Shown piece by piece: positions 31,557-40,758 of a DNA stretch of 64,000 bases. The DNA is from Acidimicrobiia bacterium (GTDB lineage Bacteria > Actinomycetota > Acidimicrobiia > IMCC26256 > PALSA-610), in NCBI GenBank assembly GCA_027494135.1, contig JAOSJK010000012.1, forward strand, positions 1,106,795 to 1,170,794, in the 5' to 3' direction. The translations under genes were made by a program, and so were the position numbers. Position 1 is the first letter of the stretch. Each line of letters begins with the position of its first letter. A model generated the notes under the pieces. It was given only the letters and a program-made list of their open reading frames with translations, made no database searches and was not told the DNA's origin.

Positions 31557-31754
31557 ATGACGACCTACGTGAACGGCAGCTGGTCCGGCTGGAACGGGAG
31601 CACAGTCGTGAAGCTGACCGACGGCTCCGTCTGGCGGCAGGCCGAGTACCACTACGAGTACCACTACGCCTACCGCCCGCAGGCCCGCCTCGAACGTGAC
31701 GAACTGTTCGTTGAGGGGATGAGCCGCGGAGTCCGGGTCCGCTGCGCCAGGTAG
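31557..31754 (+). CDS. Small conserved-type hypothetical protein
   Basis: 65 residues: VNGSWSGWNGSTVVKLTDG, then SVWRQAEYHYEYHYAYRP and a short basic tail. The Trp/Tyr-rich beta pattern (GxWxGWxGxTxxxLxDGxxW) resembles short phage and plasmid proteins with an SH3-like fold. I do not know a function. ATG 31557 follows GGAGGACGAG. It is divergent from virD4 and followed by another unknown gene at 31790. Confidence 0.55.
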   Translation: MTTYVNGSWSGWNGSTVVKLTDGSVWRQAEYHYEYHYAYRPQARLERDELFVEGMSRGVRVRCAR

Positions 31755-31789
31755 GCCACTTCAGGGTTCCGCAGCAGGAGGTGACCAAC

Positions 31790-32360
31790 ATGACTCGAAG
31801 CAGTAGCAACTCCATCGGCCGAGAGTGGGACCTCGCGGTTCGACTCGCCGAGCACGTCGGTTCCGGGTGGCGAGGTTCCGGTCCTCGCCAGTCCGGTTCT
31901 CCTCGATCCCAGCGAGGTCCTCCATGCGGACCTGTGGGCCGATGGGTGGCGGTTCCTGGCGATGGACGTCTTCTACGACGAGCCACGGATCGTTGCGTTC
32001 GGTGGGCCGCTTCTGTTCGCCACGACAGCGCTGTCAGCGGGTTCGGCGCGGCGCCGAGCACGTGCCGAGGCGGAACGGCTGGCGGCACCGCAGTGGCGTT
32101 CGCTTGGCGGTCTGCGAATCCTCGCCACCGACCGGCGACTGCTGGTGTGGTTCGAGGGAGCCTGGGCATCGGTCTGGTACGCGGGCATCCGCGAGATCCA
32201 CCCCGACCTCTCTGCTCGTCGGGTGACGATCCTCTTCGACGACGACCCGCCCTACGCCCTTGCGGGACCGTGGGTGCCGTACCTGGTCGTGTTGATGACG
32301 ACCTGCATGATTGACCGTCTCGGGGTTGACGCGGTGGAGGCCGCGCTGCTCCCGCAGTGA
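31790..32360 (+). CDS. Unknown protein with PH-like C-terminus (one frameshift)
   Basis: About 190 residues: SSSNSIGREWDLAVRLAEH, indel near 31865, then EVPVLASPVLLDPSEVLHAD, AFGGPLLFATTALSAGS and LRILATDRRLLVWFEGAWAS, then VWYAGIREIHPDL, RRVTILFDDDPPYALAG. The last part has the TDRRLLV...W..I strand pattern of bacterial PH-like domains. No enzymatic motif is visible. It is convergent with the primase gene. Function is unknown; a membrane- or protein-binding scaffold is one option. Confidence 0.5.
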
Positions 32361-32364
32361 GGGG

Positions 32365-33430
32365 TCACCGCTCGACTCCGGCCCCGACCGAGCGGGTTGC
32401 CATCGCCCGATCGACGGCAGACTCGAGACGGGCAGGCCAATCGTCGGATCGACGCATCGCGTCGTTGAGGTCGCCGGTGCCGAGGTCGAGACGAACGGGG
32501 GTCCGGTCTCGTGCTTCGAGTAGGGCGGCGAGTCGATCGGCCCCGGCGTTGCCTGCGTCGTCGGCGTCGAAGGCGAGAACGAGCGGGTGTGGGAGGCGAG
32601 CGAGCGCGAGAGCGACGGACTCGTCGCCGTAGGTGGCGCTGAGCACGCCGACGGCCCGGTAGCCGGCTGTGGCCGCGGAGAGCGCGTCGATCGCTCCTTC
32701 GGTCACGATGACCTCGGGGTGTCGGCGCTCGGCGGGGCGCATCCTGGTGAGCTTGGGGTTGGAGGCGAGGTCGGCTCTCGGGTTGAGGTAACGGGGTCGG
32801 TCGGGATCGGGGTGGGGCACGCGGATCTGGGCGTAGACGGCTCGGCCGTCGGCGATCGTCGGCAAGACAGCGCCGAGGGCTCGGGGCATTCCGTCCGGGC
32901 GGTCCTGGTAGCGGGCGCCGAGATCGACCCCGATGCGGTTCTGGGCGAGGACATCGGCGGGGGATGGCGCGGACGTTGGTGAGCCACCGTCGGATCGCTC
33001 GTCCTTCAGGCTTCCACAGCCGCTCGGCGCACTCGTCGACGTAACGCTGGAGGCCTTCGGGGTCCCGACAGCGGGGCGTCGCCGGGCGGAGTGCGGGCGC
33101 CAGCGAACGGGAGGGCTGCCAGTCGGTTCCCTGGTCGTGGTGCCCGGCTCGATCCGCGAGGAACTCGAGGGCGTCGCGCACGGTGCCGCCCTTGCAGGCG
33201 AGAACGAGGTCGATGGCCGAGCCGCCGTCGCCGCAGCCGTGGCAACGCCAGCGTTGGTCGCCTTGGTGGCCGCGGAAGATGCTGAGCGGCGGGGTGCGGC
33301 CGGTCTGGACGTGGTTCGGGTTGGGGCAGGTCCACATCGGGCTGCGGGTGCTTCCGGCGTGGCCGCCGATGAGGTCATCGGCAAGCGCGGAGAGATCGGT
33401 GGCGGCGAGGAGGGCTTCGCGGTCGTACAT
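32365..33430 (-). CDS. DnaG-type primase: CHC2 zinc finger plus Toprim (one frameshift)
   Basis: About 355 residues from ATG 33430. The zinc finger is WTCPNPNH...WRCHGCGDGG, the CHC2 pattern, followed by IDLVLACKGGTVRDALEFLA as in DnaG N-termini. After an indel near 32965 come NRIGVDLGARY, a linker, and the Toprim domain EVIVTEGAIDALSA ... PLVLAFDADDAGNAGA (conserved E and DxD). This is a short element-encoded primase probably used to prime complementary-strand synthesis after conjugal entry. It sits 2 nt from the VirB4 stop. Confidence 0.82.
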
Positions 33431-33431
33431 G

Positions 33432-34739
33432 TCACGCCGCCTCGACCTCGCCGGCGTGCCTCGCATTCATCCGGGCATCGGTGTCGCAGATCGCGGCTTC
33501 GCTCGGGCCGAGGACGTGGTGGACAACGGCCGTTCGCCCACCGAGCTTCCACAGGGCCCGGCCTCGGGTGAGCTGTCCGACGATGGAGGCTTCGGGTTCG
33601 GTGAGCCCGAAGTGAGTGACCGCGGCGTCGAGCTGGTCTGGGGCCTGGCGAAGGATGATCTTGGTGGCCGAGTCGGCCAGGAGCCCTGCGGCGATCTTGC
33701 TGGTCGCGGTGCCGTCGTCGGCTTGGGCGACGAGATCGGATGCCCGGTGGGTGATGCACAGGTTGGCGACGCCGTAGGTGCGGCCGAGCTTGAAGCAGGT
33801 CTGGAGATAGCCGGCGGTGTGGCGGTTGCCGAGCAGCGCCCATGCTTCGTCGAGGACCTGGATGCGTTGCGGTCCGGGGCAGGCCATGAGCTGTTGGAAC
33901 CATCCGGCGGTGGCGACCATCACCAGCGGGAGAGCCTCGGAGTCGAGCGGCACCGCGGACAGGTCGAGCACGACGCCGGGGCCGTCCCAGCGAAGCGGGA
34001 CCGTGGAACGCCCGTCGAACATGCCGCGCAGCGAGCGGGACAGGAGCTTGTCGAGGGCGTAGGCGACGTTGCTCGTCTCGGCCGCGAGGTCCCGGCCGTG
34101 GGAGCGAAGTCGTTCGGCCATCTCGTCGGTGGGGTCGGCGACGAGGTGGGCGACGTCGGTGAGCGTCGGCTCGATGAGTGGTGCGGCGGTGAGCTGTTCG
34201 ACCGCGGCGAACACGACGGCGTCCTCGAGCTGGGTGAGGTTGCGTTCGAGGACGGTGGCGACGAGCGCGGTGCACATCTCGGCGCGTCGCAGGATCTGGC
34301 GGTCTTCGGGCTCGTGTTCGGCCGCCGGACCCGGAGCGAGCGGGTTGATGGTGGCGGTGCCGCCGGGGCTGAGCCGCACGGTGGTGAGCCCGAGGTGCTC
34401 AGCGAGCGACGCGTACTCGCCTTTCGGATCGGCGATTGCGATCCAGCGTCCGGCGTTGCCGGTGCCGTAGACGGCGGCTTGGCGCCACAGGAGGCACTTC
34501 ACGAGGGCGGACTTGCCGTTGCCGGGTTCGCCGAGGACCCAGCCGTTGGGGTTGGTGACCAGCCCGGCGGCGTAAGCCTCGAAGGGGTCCCAGCAGAACT
34601 CGCCTCCCCCGGCGAGCAGGTCGAGGCCGACGTAGGTGCCTCGGTGTCCGAACGAGCCCTGGACCGAGAACGGGTAGATGCTGGCCACGTGCGCGGTGGT
34701 GCCGCGGTGGTAGTTGAGTCGAAGCGATGAGCGGTTCAT
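33432..34739 (-). CDS. VirB4-type T4SS ATPase (TraC/ConE-like)
   Basis: 436 residues. Walker A is VLGEPGNGKSALVK, followed by IAIADPKGEYASLAEHLG (motif typical of TraC/VirB4), Walker B IQVLDEAWALLGN, and THRASDL and KIILRQ further on. The first 60 residues contain YPFSVQGSFGHRGTYVGLD, the beta strand that precedes the ATPase in SCO6881-like proteins. It overlaps the SCO6880-like gene stop. The intact frame suggests it is functional. It energises T4SS assembly and substrate transfer at the membrane. Confidence 0.88.
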   Translation of the reverse strand: MNRSSLRLNYHRGTTAHVASIYPFSVQGSFGHRGTYVGLDLLAGGGEFCWDPFEAYAAGLVTNPNGWVLGEPGNGKSALVKCLLWRQAAVYGTGNAGRWIAIADPKGEYASLAEHLGLTTVRLSPGGTATINPLAPGPAAEHEPEDRQILRRAEMCTALVATVLERNLTQLEDAVVFAAVEQLTAAPLIEPTLTDVAHLVADPTDEMAERLRSHGRDLAAETSNVAYALDKLLSRSLRGMFDGRSTVPLRWDGPGVVLDLSAVPLDSEALPLVMVATAGWFQQLMACPGPQRIQVLDEAWALLGNRHTAGYLQTCFKLGRTYGVANLCITHRASDLVAQADDGTATSKIAAGLLADSATKIILRQAPDQLDAAVTHFGLTEPEASIVGQLTRGRALWKLGGRTAVVHHVLGPSEAAICDTDARMNARHAGEVEAA

Positions 34740-36228
34740 GACGCCAGCAACGTGGAGGGGGCGAGACCGAGGGGCAGCGACGCGGCCCACGCGATGTCTT
34801 GACGGGCGTCGAGCACCCGCAGGTCCATGCCGGTCTCACGGGCGAGCTGCTCGACGACCTCGGCCTGTTCGTCGAGGTCCTCTTGGGTTCGGGCCGACAC
34901 GGTGACAAGCCCGGCGTATCCCATCTCGGGGTAGCCGGCGACGAGCTCCTCCCTCGCGGTCGAGCAGTGCTTGGGTGGCTCGCCGGTGGCGGGCGTCGAC
35001 CCGTCGACCCTTGTCCTCCTTGGCGATGGCGTCGGACTCGAGCTTCACCAGGTCTCGTTCGATGCGGCGGCGGCTCTGATGGGTCGGGACCGGCTGGAAG
35101 TAGACGGTCATCGACCGGGTGATCCCGCCGCTGGACAGGAACGGTTCGAGCCATGCCGGGGGGGACAGCGAGTCGGGGCCACGTGCCGACCCACCAGGTG
35201 CGGTGATGCGCGGCGTCGACCTGGATGTCCCGCCATCCGGCGTCGAGAACGAGTGGGCCTGCCGTGGCAGCGCGGACGAGGGCGAGACGTTCCACGAGAC
35301 GTCCTCGTCTCGGTCGCGGTCGGGCGCTGACCGGGTCGATGCGAGAACGGATCAGCCGCTGGAGACCCGTCGCGTCGAACGGGTCACCGGCGCTGAGCGC
35401 CGCTGAGCGCAGACCACGGAGCAGCGCTTCGACGGACGTGATGAGCGCTCGACGGAGGTGGTCGTCGGCGTTGCCAGCGCTGGTGCGGTGACGGGAGAGG
35501 CGTTCCTTCGCAACGGTGATGGTGACGACGGCTTCGTGGTTGATCGCCGTGGTCGTGCCGTCCTCGAGCAGCTCTCGGTACGACTCAGCGGCGCCCGGCA
35601 CGGGGTTGCCGCGCTGATCGCTGTCGAGCCAGGTGATGTGGTCGCCCATGCCCGACGGACGGGCGAGGTCCGACCACGAGAGGTGCGAGACGACGCCTCG
35701 CTCGACCGCGAACTGTCCGAGCAGGTCGCCCCAACCTGCGAGGAGTCGTTCCTGTTCACCCCTCGGTTCGACGACGAACTGTGGACCCGACACCGGGATC
35801 ACCGCGGTGAGGGTTCGGCGGTGACCGTCGCGGAAGGCACCGAGGCGGCTTCCAGCCCGCCAGTCGATGTCGACGATGTCGATGCCGTCGAGGCACGGTG
35901 GCATCGGCGCGGGATCATCCCCGTCGGTCCACAACGGCAGCGGTGCCTGCCAGCGCCGACCGCGTCGCACACGGGCCGCGAGCCAGCCCACGAGCAGGGG
36001 CAGCCACTCCCAGCTGGCGTGACCGCTGATGCGGGTGAAGCTCACCGCGACGGACACCACAACCGGCACCGCTGCGACCGGCAGTGGAGCGCCGACGGTC
36101 AGCGCACCCACACCGAGGACGATCCCTGCGCCGAGGAGCCCGCACTGCACAACGCCGAGGCCGAGGAACACGCCGGAGGTGTCGAGCGGTTCGAGCTTGT
36201 AGTTGCGGTCGGTGCGTTCAGCTCGCAT
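34736..36228 (-). CDS. SCO6880/PrgI-like conjugation protein (frameshifted)
   Basis: About 497 residues: two membrane helices near residues 20-70 (GVFLGLGVVQCGLLGAG and PVAAVPVVVSVAVSFTR) followed by a soluble domain with the VIPVSGPQFVVEPRGEQERLL strand, LVLDAGWRDIQVDAAHHRTWW and YFQPVPTHQSRRRIE. This matches the VirB3/VirB4-N hybrid proteins found upstream of SCO6881-type ATPases in actinobacterial elements. Indels lie near 35150 and 34960. It overlaps TrbL-like upstream and VirB4 downstream, so the whole block is one operon. Confidence 0.75.
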
Positions 36229-37633
36229 CGGGACGACCTCCTCGCTGTGGCCCTTGACCGTTGCGGCCCGACCCCGGCGGCCTGGCCGGTCGTTCGGGGC
36301 GTCTCGACGCCGGACCAGAGGACCCCGATCCGGAGCTGGACCCTGCGTCGCTGGCGTCGGACGCGGCTTCCGCGGTCCCAGTTGCCGCTGACGCGCCCTT
36401 CTTGACCCCCTTGGCTGCCGCCTGGGCACCGACGACCGCGACGGCTACGGGCCCAGCCACTGCACCAGCAGGGCCGGCTCCGCTCGCTGCGGCACCTCCA
36501 CCCGCGCCTCCGGCCGCGCCAGCCTTGGATGCAGCCGCACCACCACCCGCCGGGAGTGCGGCACCGTTGGCGCCCGACGCAGCAGCCTTGCCGTTGGCGA
36601 TCTGGCTGTAGCGCCGACCCGACACCATCTGGACGGTGTTGGCGGCCATCATCCCCTGTTGCCCAGCGCGGACGGGTCCGCCCTTCACGCCTTGAGCGAC
36701 GAGCGCGCCCTCGGTGAGCGGTAGGAGCCGGGCGATCAGCAACGGCGAGAAGGCGGAGACACCGAATGCCGCCGCGGCGGTGAGCAATATGCCAACGGCC
36801 TGGGTGACCGACCCGCCGGGGTCCTCGGCGAACACCTCCGGTTCGGGCAACGCCGTGACCTCGCCACCCGAACCGGCCCCGACCGCGGCCGCAGCTGCGA
36901 CGGACAGCGCGATGGCGATGACGAGCTTCGACACGATCAGTGCGACGAGCAGGTCAAGGAGCTTGCGGCTGGCGCCGCGGGTGGCGGGCCAAAGTCGGGC
37001 GGCAAACACGAGCGGGGCGAGGGCGACGACGATGTAGATCAGCGCGGAGCGCACGACGAGCTCGGCCACGAGGATCAACCCGGCGAGCACAGTGACCAGC
37101 CCGAGGACGAAGACCACGAACGCGGTAGACGTGCCGCCGTTGAGGTGGCTGAGGGTGGCGACCACGGCTCCGAAATCGGAGATGTCGTCTTGGAAGTTGC
37201 CGAGGACCTCGCCGGAGAGCGCGTCGGTGAGCTGGACAAGGATCTGCGTGACGGTGACGAGCCCGACCATCCCGATGATCGAGATCGGCAGCTCGAGGCC
37301 CATGCGGCGCAGCATCCCGCCGACGTCTCCGCTGAGGGTTCCCTGGACGATCCCGGCCAGGACGAACAACAACAGGAGGCTGGCACCGATCCCGACGGTG
37401 GTGGCGTAGGGGCCGTCACCGGTGATGAACCAGTCGGCCTGGACGTTGGGGTCCGTGGAGTCCAAGAAGAAGTTGAACACCCCGCCGACAACCCAAACCA
37501 CGGCGTCGACCACCCAGGCGACCAGCCCACCGATGATCATCTCGAACCCTGCGGTGGCGACACCGCCGACGAACCCGGTGACCTTGTCGATGGCCCAACC
37601 GATCGGATTGGGGAATCCGATGCCGAGGATCAC
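36218..37633 (-). CDS. TrbL/VirB6-like polytopic T4SS protein
   Basis: 471 residues from GTG 37633. After an amphipathic start (FPNPIGWAIDKVTGFVG) there are about seven hydrophobic helices, including LLLLFVLAGIVQGTLSG, ISIIGMVGLVTVTQILV, FVLGLVTVLAGLILVAEL and LLDLLVALIVSKLVIAIA, the TrbL-type pattern. The last 150 residues are Ala/Gly-rich, low complexity and probably disordered. It would form the inner-membrane channel platform. The GTG start overlaps the stop of the VirB8-like gene. Confidence 0.8.
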   Translation of the reverse strand: MILGIGFPNPIGWAIDKVTGFVGGVATAGFEMIIGGLVAWVVDAVVWVVGGVFNFFLDSTDPNVQADWFITGDGPYATTVGIGASLLLLFVLAGIVQGTLSGDVGGMLRRMGLELPISIIGMVGLVTVTQILVQLTDALSGEVLGNFQDDISDFGAVVATLSHLNGGTSTAFVVFVLGLVTVLAGLILVAELVVRSALIYIVVALAPLVFAARLWPATRGASRKLLDLLVALIVSKLVIAIALSVAAAAAVGAGSGGEVTALPEPEVFAEDPGGSVTQAVGILLTAAAAFGVSAFSPLLIARLLPLTEGALVAQGVKGGPVRAGQQGMMAANTVQMVSGRRYSQIANGKAAASGANGAALPAGGGAAASKAGAAGGAGGGAAASGAGPAGAVAGPVAVAVVGAQAAAKGVKKGASAATGTAEAASDASDAGSSSGSGSSGPASRRPERPARPPGSGRNGQGPQRGGRPDAS

Positions 37634-38355
37634 TGGACCGGCTCCCCGTCGAGTCGGGTGAACCCGGCGAGGGTCTCGTCGAAGGGGACGGCATCCCACG
37701 GCTGGTCCTGCGGTCCGGTCATCGGGGTCGGACCGAGGTGGTCACGCACACCGTCGACGCGCCAGTCGCCGTCGAGCCACGCAAGGTCGACGGTGACGGT
37801 CAGGAACTCGCTCTGCGGGGCGGCGACCTCCGCGGCCGACAGGATCGTCACGACCCACACCGCCACGCGGGCTTGGTCGCCGTCGAAGGTCTCGACGTTC
37901 CAGGCCAGGGGCCGCACCAGCCACCAGACCCGGCCCGACGATTCGCCGAGCTGGTCGCGGGCCATCGAGACCTCGAGGACGATGTCGTCGGCCATGCGTG
38001 GCGCAGCGACCGGGGTGGCGATCTCGTCGACCGCGGCACGGATCTCGTCGTCGGTGAAGTACAGCCAGCGCTGCGCCGCCGTCGAGTACGACACCGCGGC
38101 GGCGACCGCTCCCTCTTCGTCATCGGAGAACCCGACATCGAGGCCAGCTCGTTCCAGCGTCGGTCCGGGGGTTCCCTCGGCGACCGGTGGCCGAGGTGTC
38201 GGCTCGGCGGCGGCCTGAGGGTCGGTCGGATGGCCGGACCGACTGTCGTTGCCGGAGAAGCGGGTGACCGCGACGCCGGCCACGAGTATGACCGTGGCCA
38301 GTGACGCCACGATGACGGTGCTGCGCTTCGGCATCGGGGAGGTGGTGGACGGCAT
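37630..38355 (-). CDS. Single-pass secretion-channel protein, VirB8/TcpC-like
   Basis: 241 residues: one N-terminal membrane helix (VIVASLATVILVAGVAVTRF), a Pro/Thr-rich linker, and an alpha/beta domain with SYSTAAQRWLYFTDDEIRAA ... VAVWVVTILSA ... TVDLAWLDGDWRVDGV. The final DGDWRVxxV strand is typical of NTF2-like VirB8/TcpC domains. The position between the VirB2-like and TrbL-like genes supports a structural role in the T4SS. The fold assignment is inferred from pattern only. Confidence 0.65.
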   Translation of the reverse strand: MPSTTSPMPKRSTVIVASLATVILVAGVAVTRFSGNDSRSGHPTDPQAAAEPTPRPPVAEGTPGPTLERAGLDVGFSDDEEGAVAAAVSYSTAAQRWLYFTDDEIRAAVDEIATPVAAPRMADDIVLEVSMARDQLGESSGRVWWLVRPLAWNVETFDGDQARVAVWVVTILSAAEVAAPQSEFLTVTVDLAWLDGDWRVDGVRDHLGPTPMTGPQDQPWDAVPFDETLAGFTRLDGEPVQ

Positions 38356-38645
38356 CAGCTCGCCGCCTCGAACAGCATGTTCACCGCGGTCGGGGCGACT
38401 CCGGCGAGGATGGCGCCGACGACGCCACCCATGGCGAGCGCCTTGCCTCGGCTCGCACCGCCGTAGCTGCCGCCCTCACGTGCGAGGCCGTACATGGCGG
38501 CGCCGATGAGCAGAGCGCCGAGGCTGCCCCACAGGGCGAGCATCTGGGACCAGTTGAGCAGCCTCTGGATCAGGTCGGCCCCGGGCATGCCCGTGGAGTT
38601 CGGGTCGACAGACACCTGGGCGAGAACTCCGACGAGACGTGTCAT
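38355..38645 (-). CDS. Small two-helix T4SS protein, VirB2/TrbC-like
   Basis: 96 residues. ATG 38645 follows AAGGAGGTGG. Two hydrophobic helices (SQMLALWGSLGALLIGAAMYG and LAMGGVVGAILAGVAPTAVNML) are separated by a short Gly/Arg loop. This is the size and topology of a VirB2-like pilin or a holin-like T4SS subunit. It is the first gene of the T4SS operon and is preceded by promoter motif B. Confidence 0.6.
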   Translation of the reverse strand: MTRLVGVLAQVSVDPNSTGMPGADLIQRLLNWSQMLALWGSLGALLIGAAMYGLAREGGSYGGASRGKALAMGGVVGAILAGVAPTAVNMLFEAAS

Positions 38646-38684
38646 CGGGCCACCTCCTTCGAGTCGGGGAAACGAGCGGCACAG

Positions 38685-38712
38685 GGGTAAGCCGCGAACC
38701 GGCCCGAAAATC
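38685..38712 (-). promoter_or_regulatory. Element promoter motif, copy B
   Basis: Minus strand: GATTTT (38712-38707), 16-nt spacer ending CGCGGC, TTACCC (38690-38685). It lies 40 bp upstream of the VirB2-like ATG, with a Shine-Dalgarno between, so this transcript has a normal leader. It is divergent from copy C with 15 bp between the two -35-like elements. Confidence 0.6.
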
Positions 38713-38727
38713 GACAAGAAATCCCGC

Positions 38728-38759
38728 GGGAACCTCGGCCTGTCGCGGCCTACTCAGGT
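38728..38759 (+). promoter_or_regulatory. Element promoter motif, copy C (leaderless wall hydrolase)
   Basis: GGGAAC (38728-38733), 16-nt spacer ending CGCGGC, CTACTC (38750-38755), then AGGT and the ATG at 38760. The spacing to the ATG equals that at virD4 and at the 54397 gene. No separate ribosome site fits, which supports leaderless translation. Confidence 0.55.
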
Positions 38760-39902
38760 ATGAAGCGCTCGAAGCTCCCCGCCGCCATCGCCCTCACGTT
38801 CCTGATCTTCCTCAGCGGACTCGTAGCTGTGCCGTTCCTCGCGGTCGCCGCCGGGGGCGCGGCGCCACCGTGCGACGCCGGGGGTCCGCTCGAAGTCGAA
38901 GACGACGGGACGCCAAGCATCCTCGGACCCTCCACGCTCACCGTCACCGACCTCCGGGCTTGGTGGGATGCCAGCGGCCGAGGTCAACCGAGCCGTCTCG
39001 GCATCGACATCGCGGATCTGATCGCCCTGTACCTGTCGGAGGGCGATGCCGAAGGTGTCCGCGGTGACATGGCCTTCGCGCAGGCCATTGCCGAGACCGG
39101 CCACTTCACCAACCGCGACACGTCGATCAACAACTTCGCCGGCATCGCCCACTACGACAACGCTGCGTCCGGCAGCGCGTTCGCCGACCCCGTCATCGGC
39201 GTACGAGCCCACATCCAGCTCCTCAAGAAGTACGCAGCAGGCAACGACACGGCGCTCGCCAACCCCGACGTGTCCCCCAACGCCGGGGCCTCGGCCACCA
39301 CCTGGGGTGGACTCGCCGGGACCTGGGCGACCTCGCCCACCTACTGGACCCTGCTCAGCGACGTCTACGGCTCCATGCTCGACGCCGCCGGACAGGCCGA
39401 GGCCGACCCCGGCCGGCACCGGCATGGTCACCGGATGCCCGACCGGCGACCTCGCGGTGGCCGGCGACTACGCCCTACCGGTCGAACGCCGCTGGTACGA
39501 CGAGCACCCCGAGTGGTTCACCAAGCCCCACCACGACTACCCCGCCGCCGACATCCCCGTCCCCACTGGCACCCCGCTCTACGCCATCACCAACGGCGTC
39601 GTGATCTCGACGCCTACCAGCGGCCGTTGCGGCATCGGGGTCATCATCAACGGCGACGACGGAGCCCAGTACACCTACTGCCACGGCCTCCCCGGCAGTC
39701 ACACCATCGACACCGGCGACCGGGTCGAGGTCGGCCAGCACCTCATGAACAGCGCCTCCACCGGCAACAGCACCGGCCCCCACCTCCACTTCGCCATCAA
39801 GGTCGACGGCACCGCGAGGTGCCCCAGGCGCTTCTGGTGAGCATCGCCGACGGAGCGCCCGTCACCCCAGGTTCCTTGGCAGCGAGCGGGTGCTCGTACT
39901 GA
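38760..39902 (+). CDS. Secreted wall hydrolase: glucosaminidase/transglycosylase plus M23 peptidase (two frameshifts)
   Basis: About 380 residues. The signal or anchor helix is IALTFLIFLSGLVAVPFLAVA. The first domain reads FAQAIAETGHFTNRDTSINN then FAGIAHYD, a VirB1/mannosyl-glucosaminidase-type catalytic segment with its Glu. After an indel near 39410 comes an M23 (LytM) domain: HHDYPAADIPVPTGTPLYAI ... GDRVEVGQ ... STGPHLHFAI, with the HxxxD and HxH zinc ligands. A last indel near 39830 precedes the C-terminus. It would open peptidoglycan locally for T4SS assembly, like VirB1/TcpG. It is transcribed away from the T4SS operon from a divergent promoter. Confidence 0.85.
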   Translation: MKRSKLPAAIALTFLIFLSGLVAVPFLAVAAGGAAPPCDAGGPLEVEDDGTPSILGPSTLTVTDLRAWWDASGRGQPSRLGIDIADLIALYLSEGDAEGVRGDMAFAQAIAETGHFTNRDTSINNFAGIAHYDNAASGSAFADPVIGVRAHIQLLKKYAAGNDTALANPDVSPNAGASATTWGGLAGTWATSPTYWTLLSDVYGSMLDAAGQAEADPGRHRHGHRMPDRRPRGGRRLRPTGRTPLVRRAPRVVHQAPPRLPRRRHPRPHWHPALRHHQRRRDLDAYQRPLRHRGHHQRRRRSPVHLLPRPPRQSHHRHRRPGRGRPAPHEQRLHRQQHRPPPPLRHQGRRHREVPQALLVSIADGAPVTPGSLAASGCSY

Positions 39903-39955
39903 GACACCCCGTTCGGGCCCGCGAGGGACCGCTGCGAAGTGAATCGATCGTCAGG

Positions 39956-40681
39956 TCAGCCTTCAACAACCTCGGCCTGATCAACCCACCTGGCGAGCAG
40001 GCTGAAGGCAGCGAGCTGTTCAAGTGCGAGTTGCTCCTCGCCGCCGTCGGTCGGCACATGCATTCCCGGATTGCGGATAGCGGCGTACAGGCCTTCGGCG
40101 AATGCTCTGCACCGCGGTGCAGGTCTCGTAGGTCTTGCTTCCGTCGTTCTCGGCGAGCCGCAGCCGAGGAGACCCCAGCTTCGGATCGCTCAACGAGAAC
40201 GCCTCGTTGAACAAGGCCGTCTCGGGAGACATCCATACGGCCAAGCTTCGACTGGGTCTCGGCGTTGATCCGCATGGCCGCTTGCATGACGGCTTGATGG
40301 AAGTGTCCCGTGTTCCAGAACGACCGGCCGTTCTCCCATGCCCACGGATGCAGATCGCCCGCGTCCATGTCTGGCGCGTTGTCCCCCAGCCTCTCGGCCA
40401 GCTCCTCCGAGCGCTGCAACTCCGCCTTGGCTCGGTGATGCCTGGTCCCGCAGCCATCGGAAGTCCTTGTCCTTTGCAGGGCGATCAACCTTCCACCCAG
40501 GTAGCACGCGGTCCAGTATCTGCTCGACGACGTGCGCCCGGGCCGAAGCATCCGTTGCCGGGCCGCGCATGACCGTGCCGAAGTACGCCACTCCAGGCCC
40601 CATATCGGGGACTACCTGACCAGTGACGTGCAAGAACCCGTCGATCTCGCTCACCGCCCACCCGGTATCCAGACCTGCCAC
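39956..40681 (-). CDS. TIGR02391/Ymh-type protein with HEPN-like motif (frameshifted)
   Basis: About 240 residues from GTG 40681: LDTGWAVSEIDGFLHVTGQV, indel near 40440, then LHPWAWENGRSFWNTGHFHQ, AVMQAAMRINAETQSKLGR, FSLSDPKLGSPRLRLAEND, indel near 40110, FAEGLYAAIRNPGMHV and LALEQLAAFSLLARWVDQAE. The C-terminal half matches the TIGR02391 (Ymh) family. RNPGMH is an R-x4-H motif of the HEPN RNase type. Such proteins occur in phage-defence and abortive-infection contexts. It stands alone between the T4SS and Tad blocks, with no obvious antitoxin. RNase activity is inferred. Confidence 0.65.
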
Positions 40682-40758
40682 TCATCCATCCTCGCAGCCC
40701 GTGGTGGCTCAAGGATGTTCCTCGGCCTGACAGACCGACGGACCCCAGAGGCCCCACA

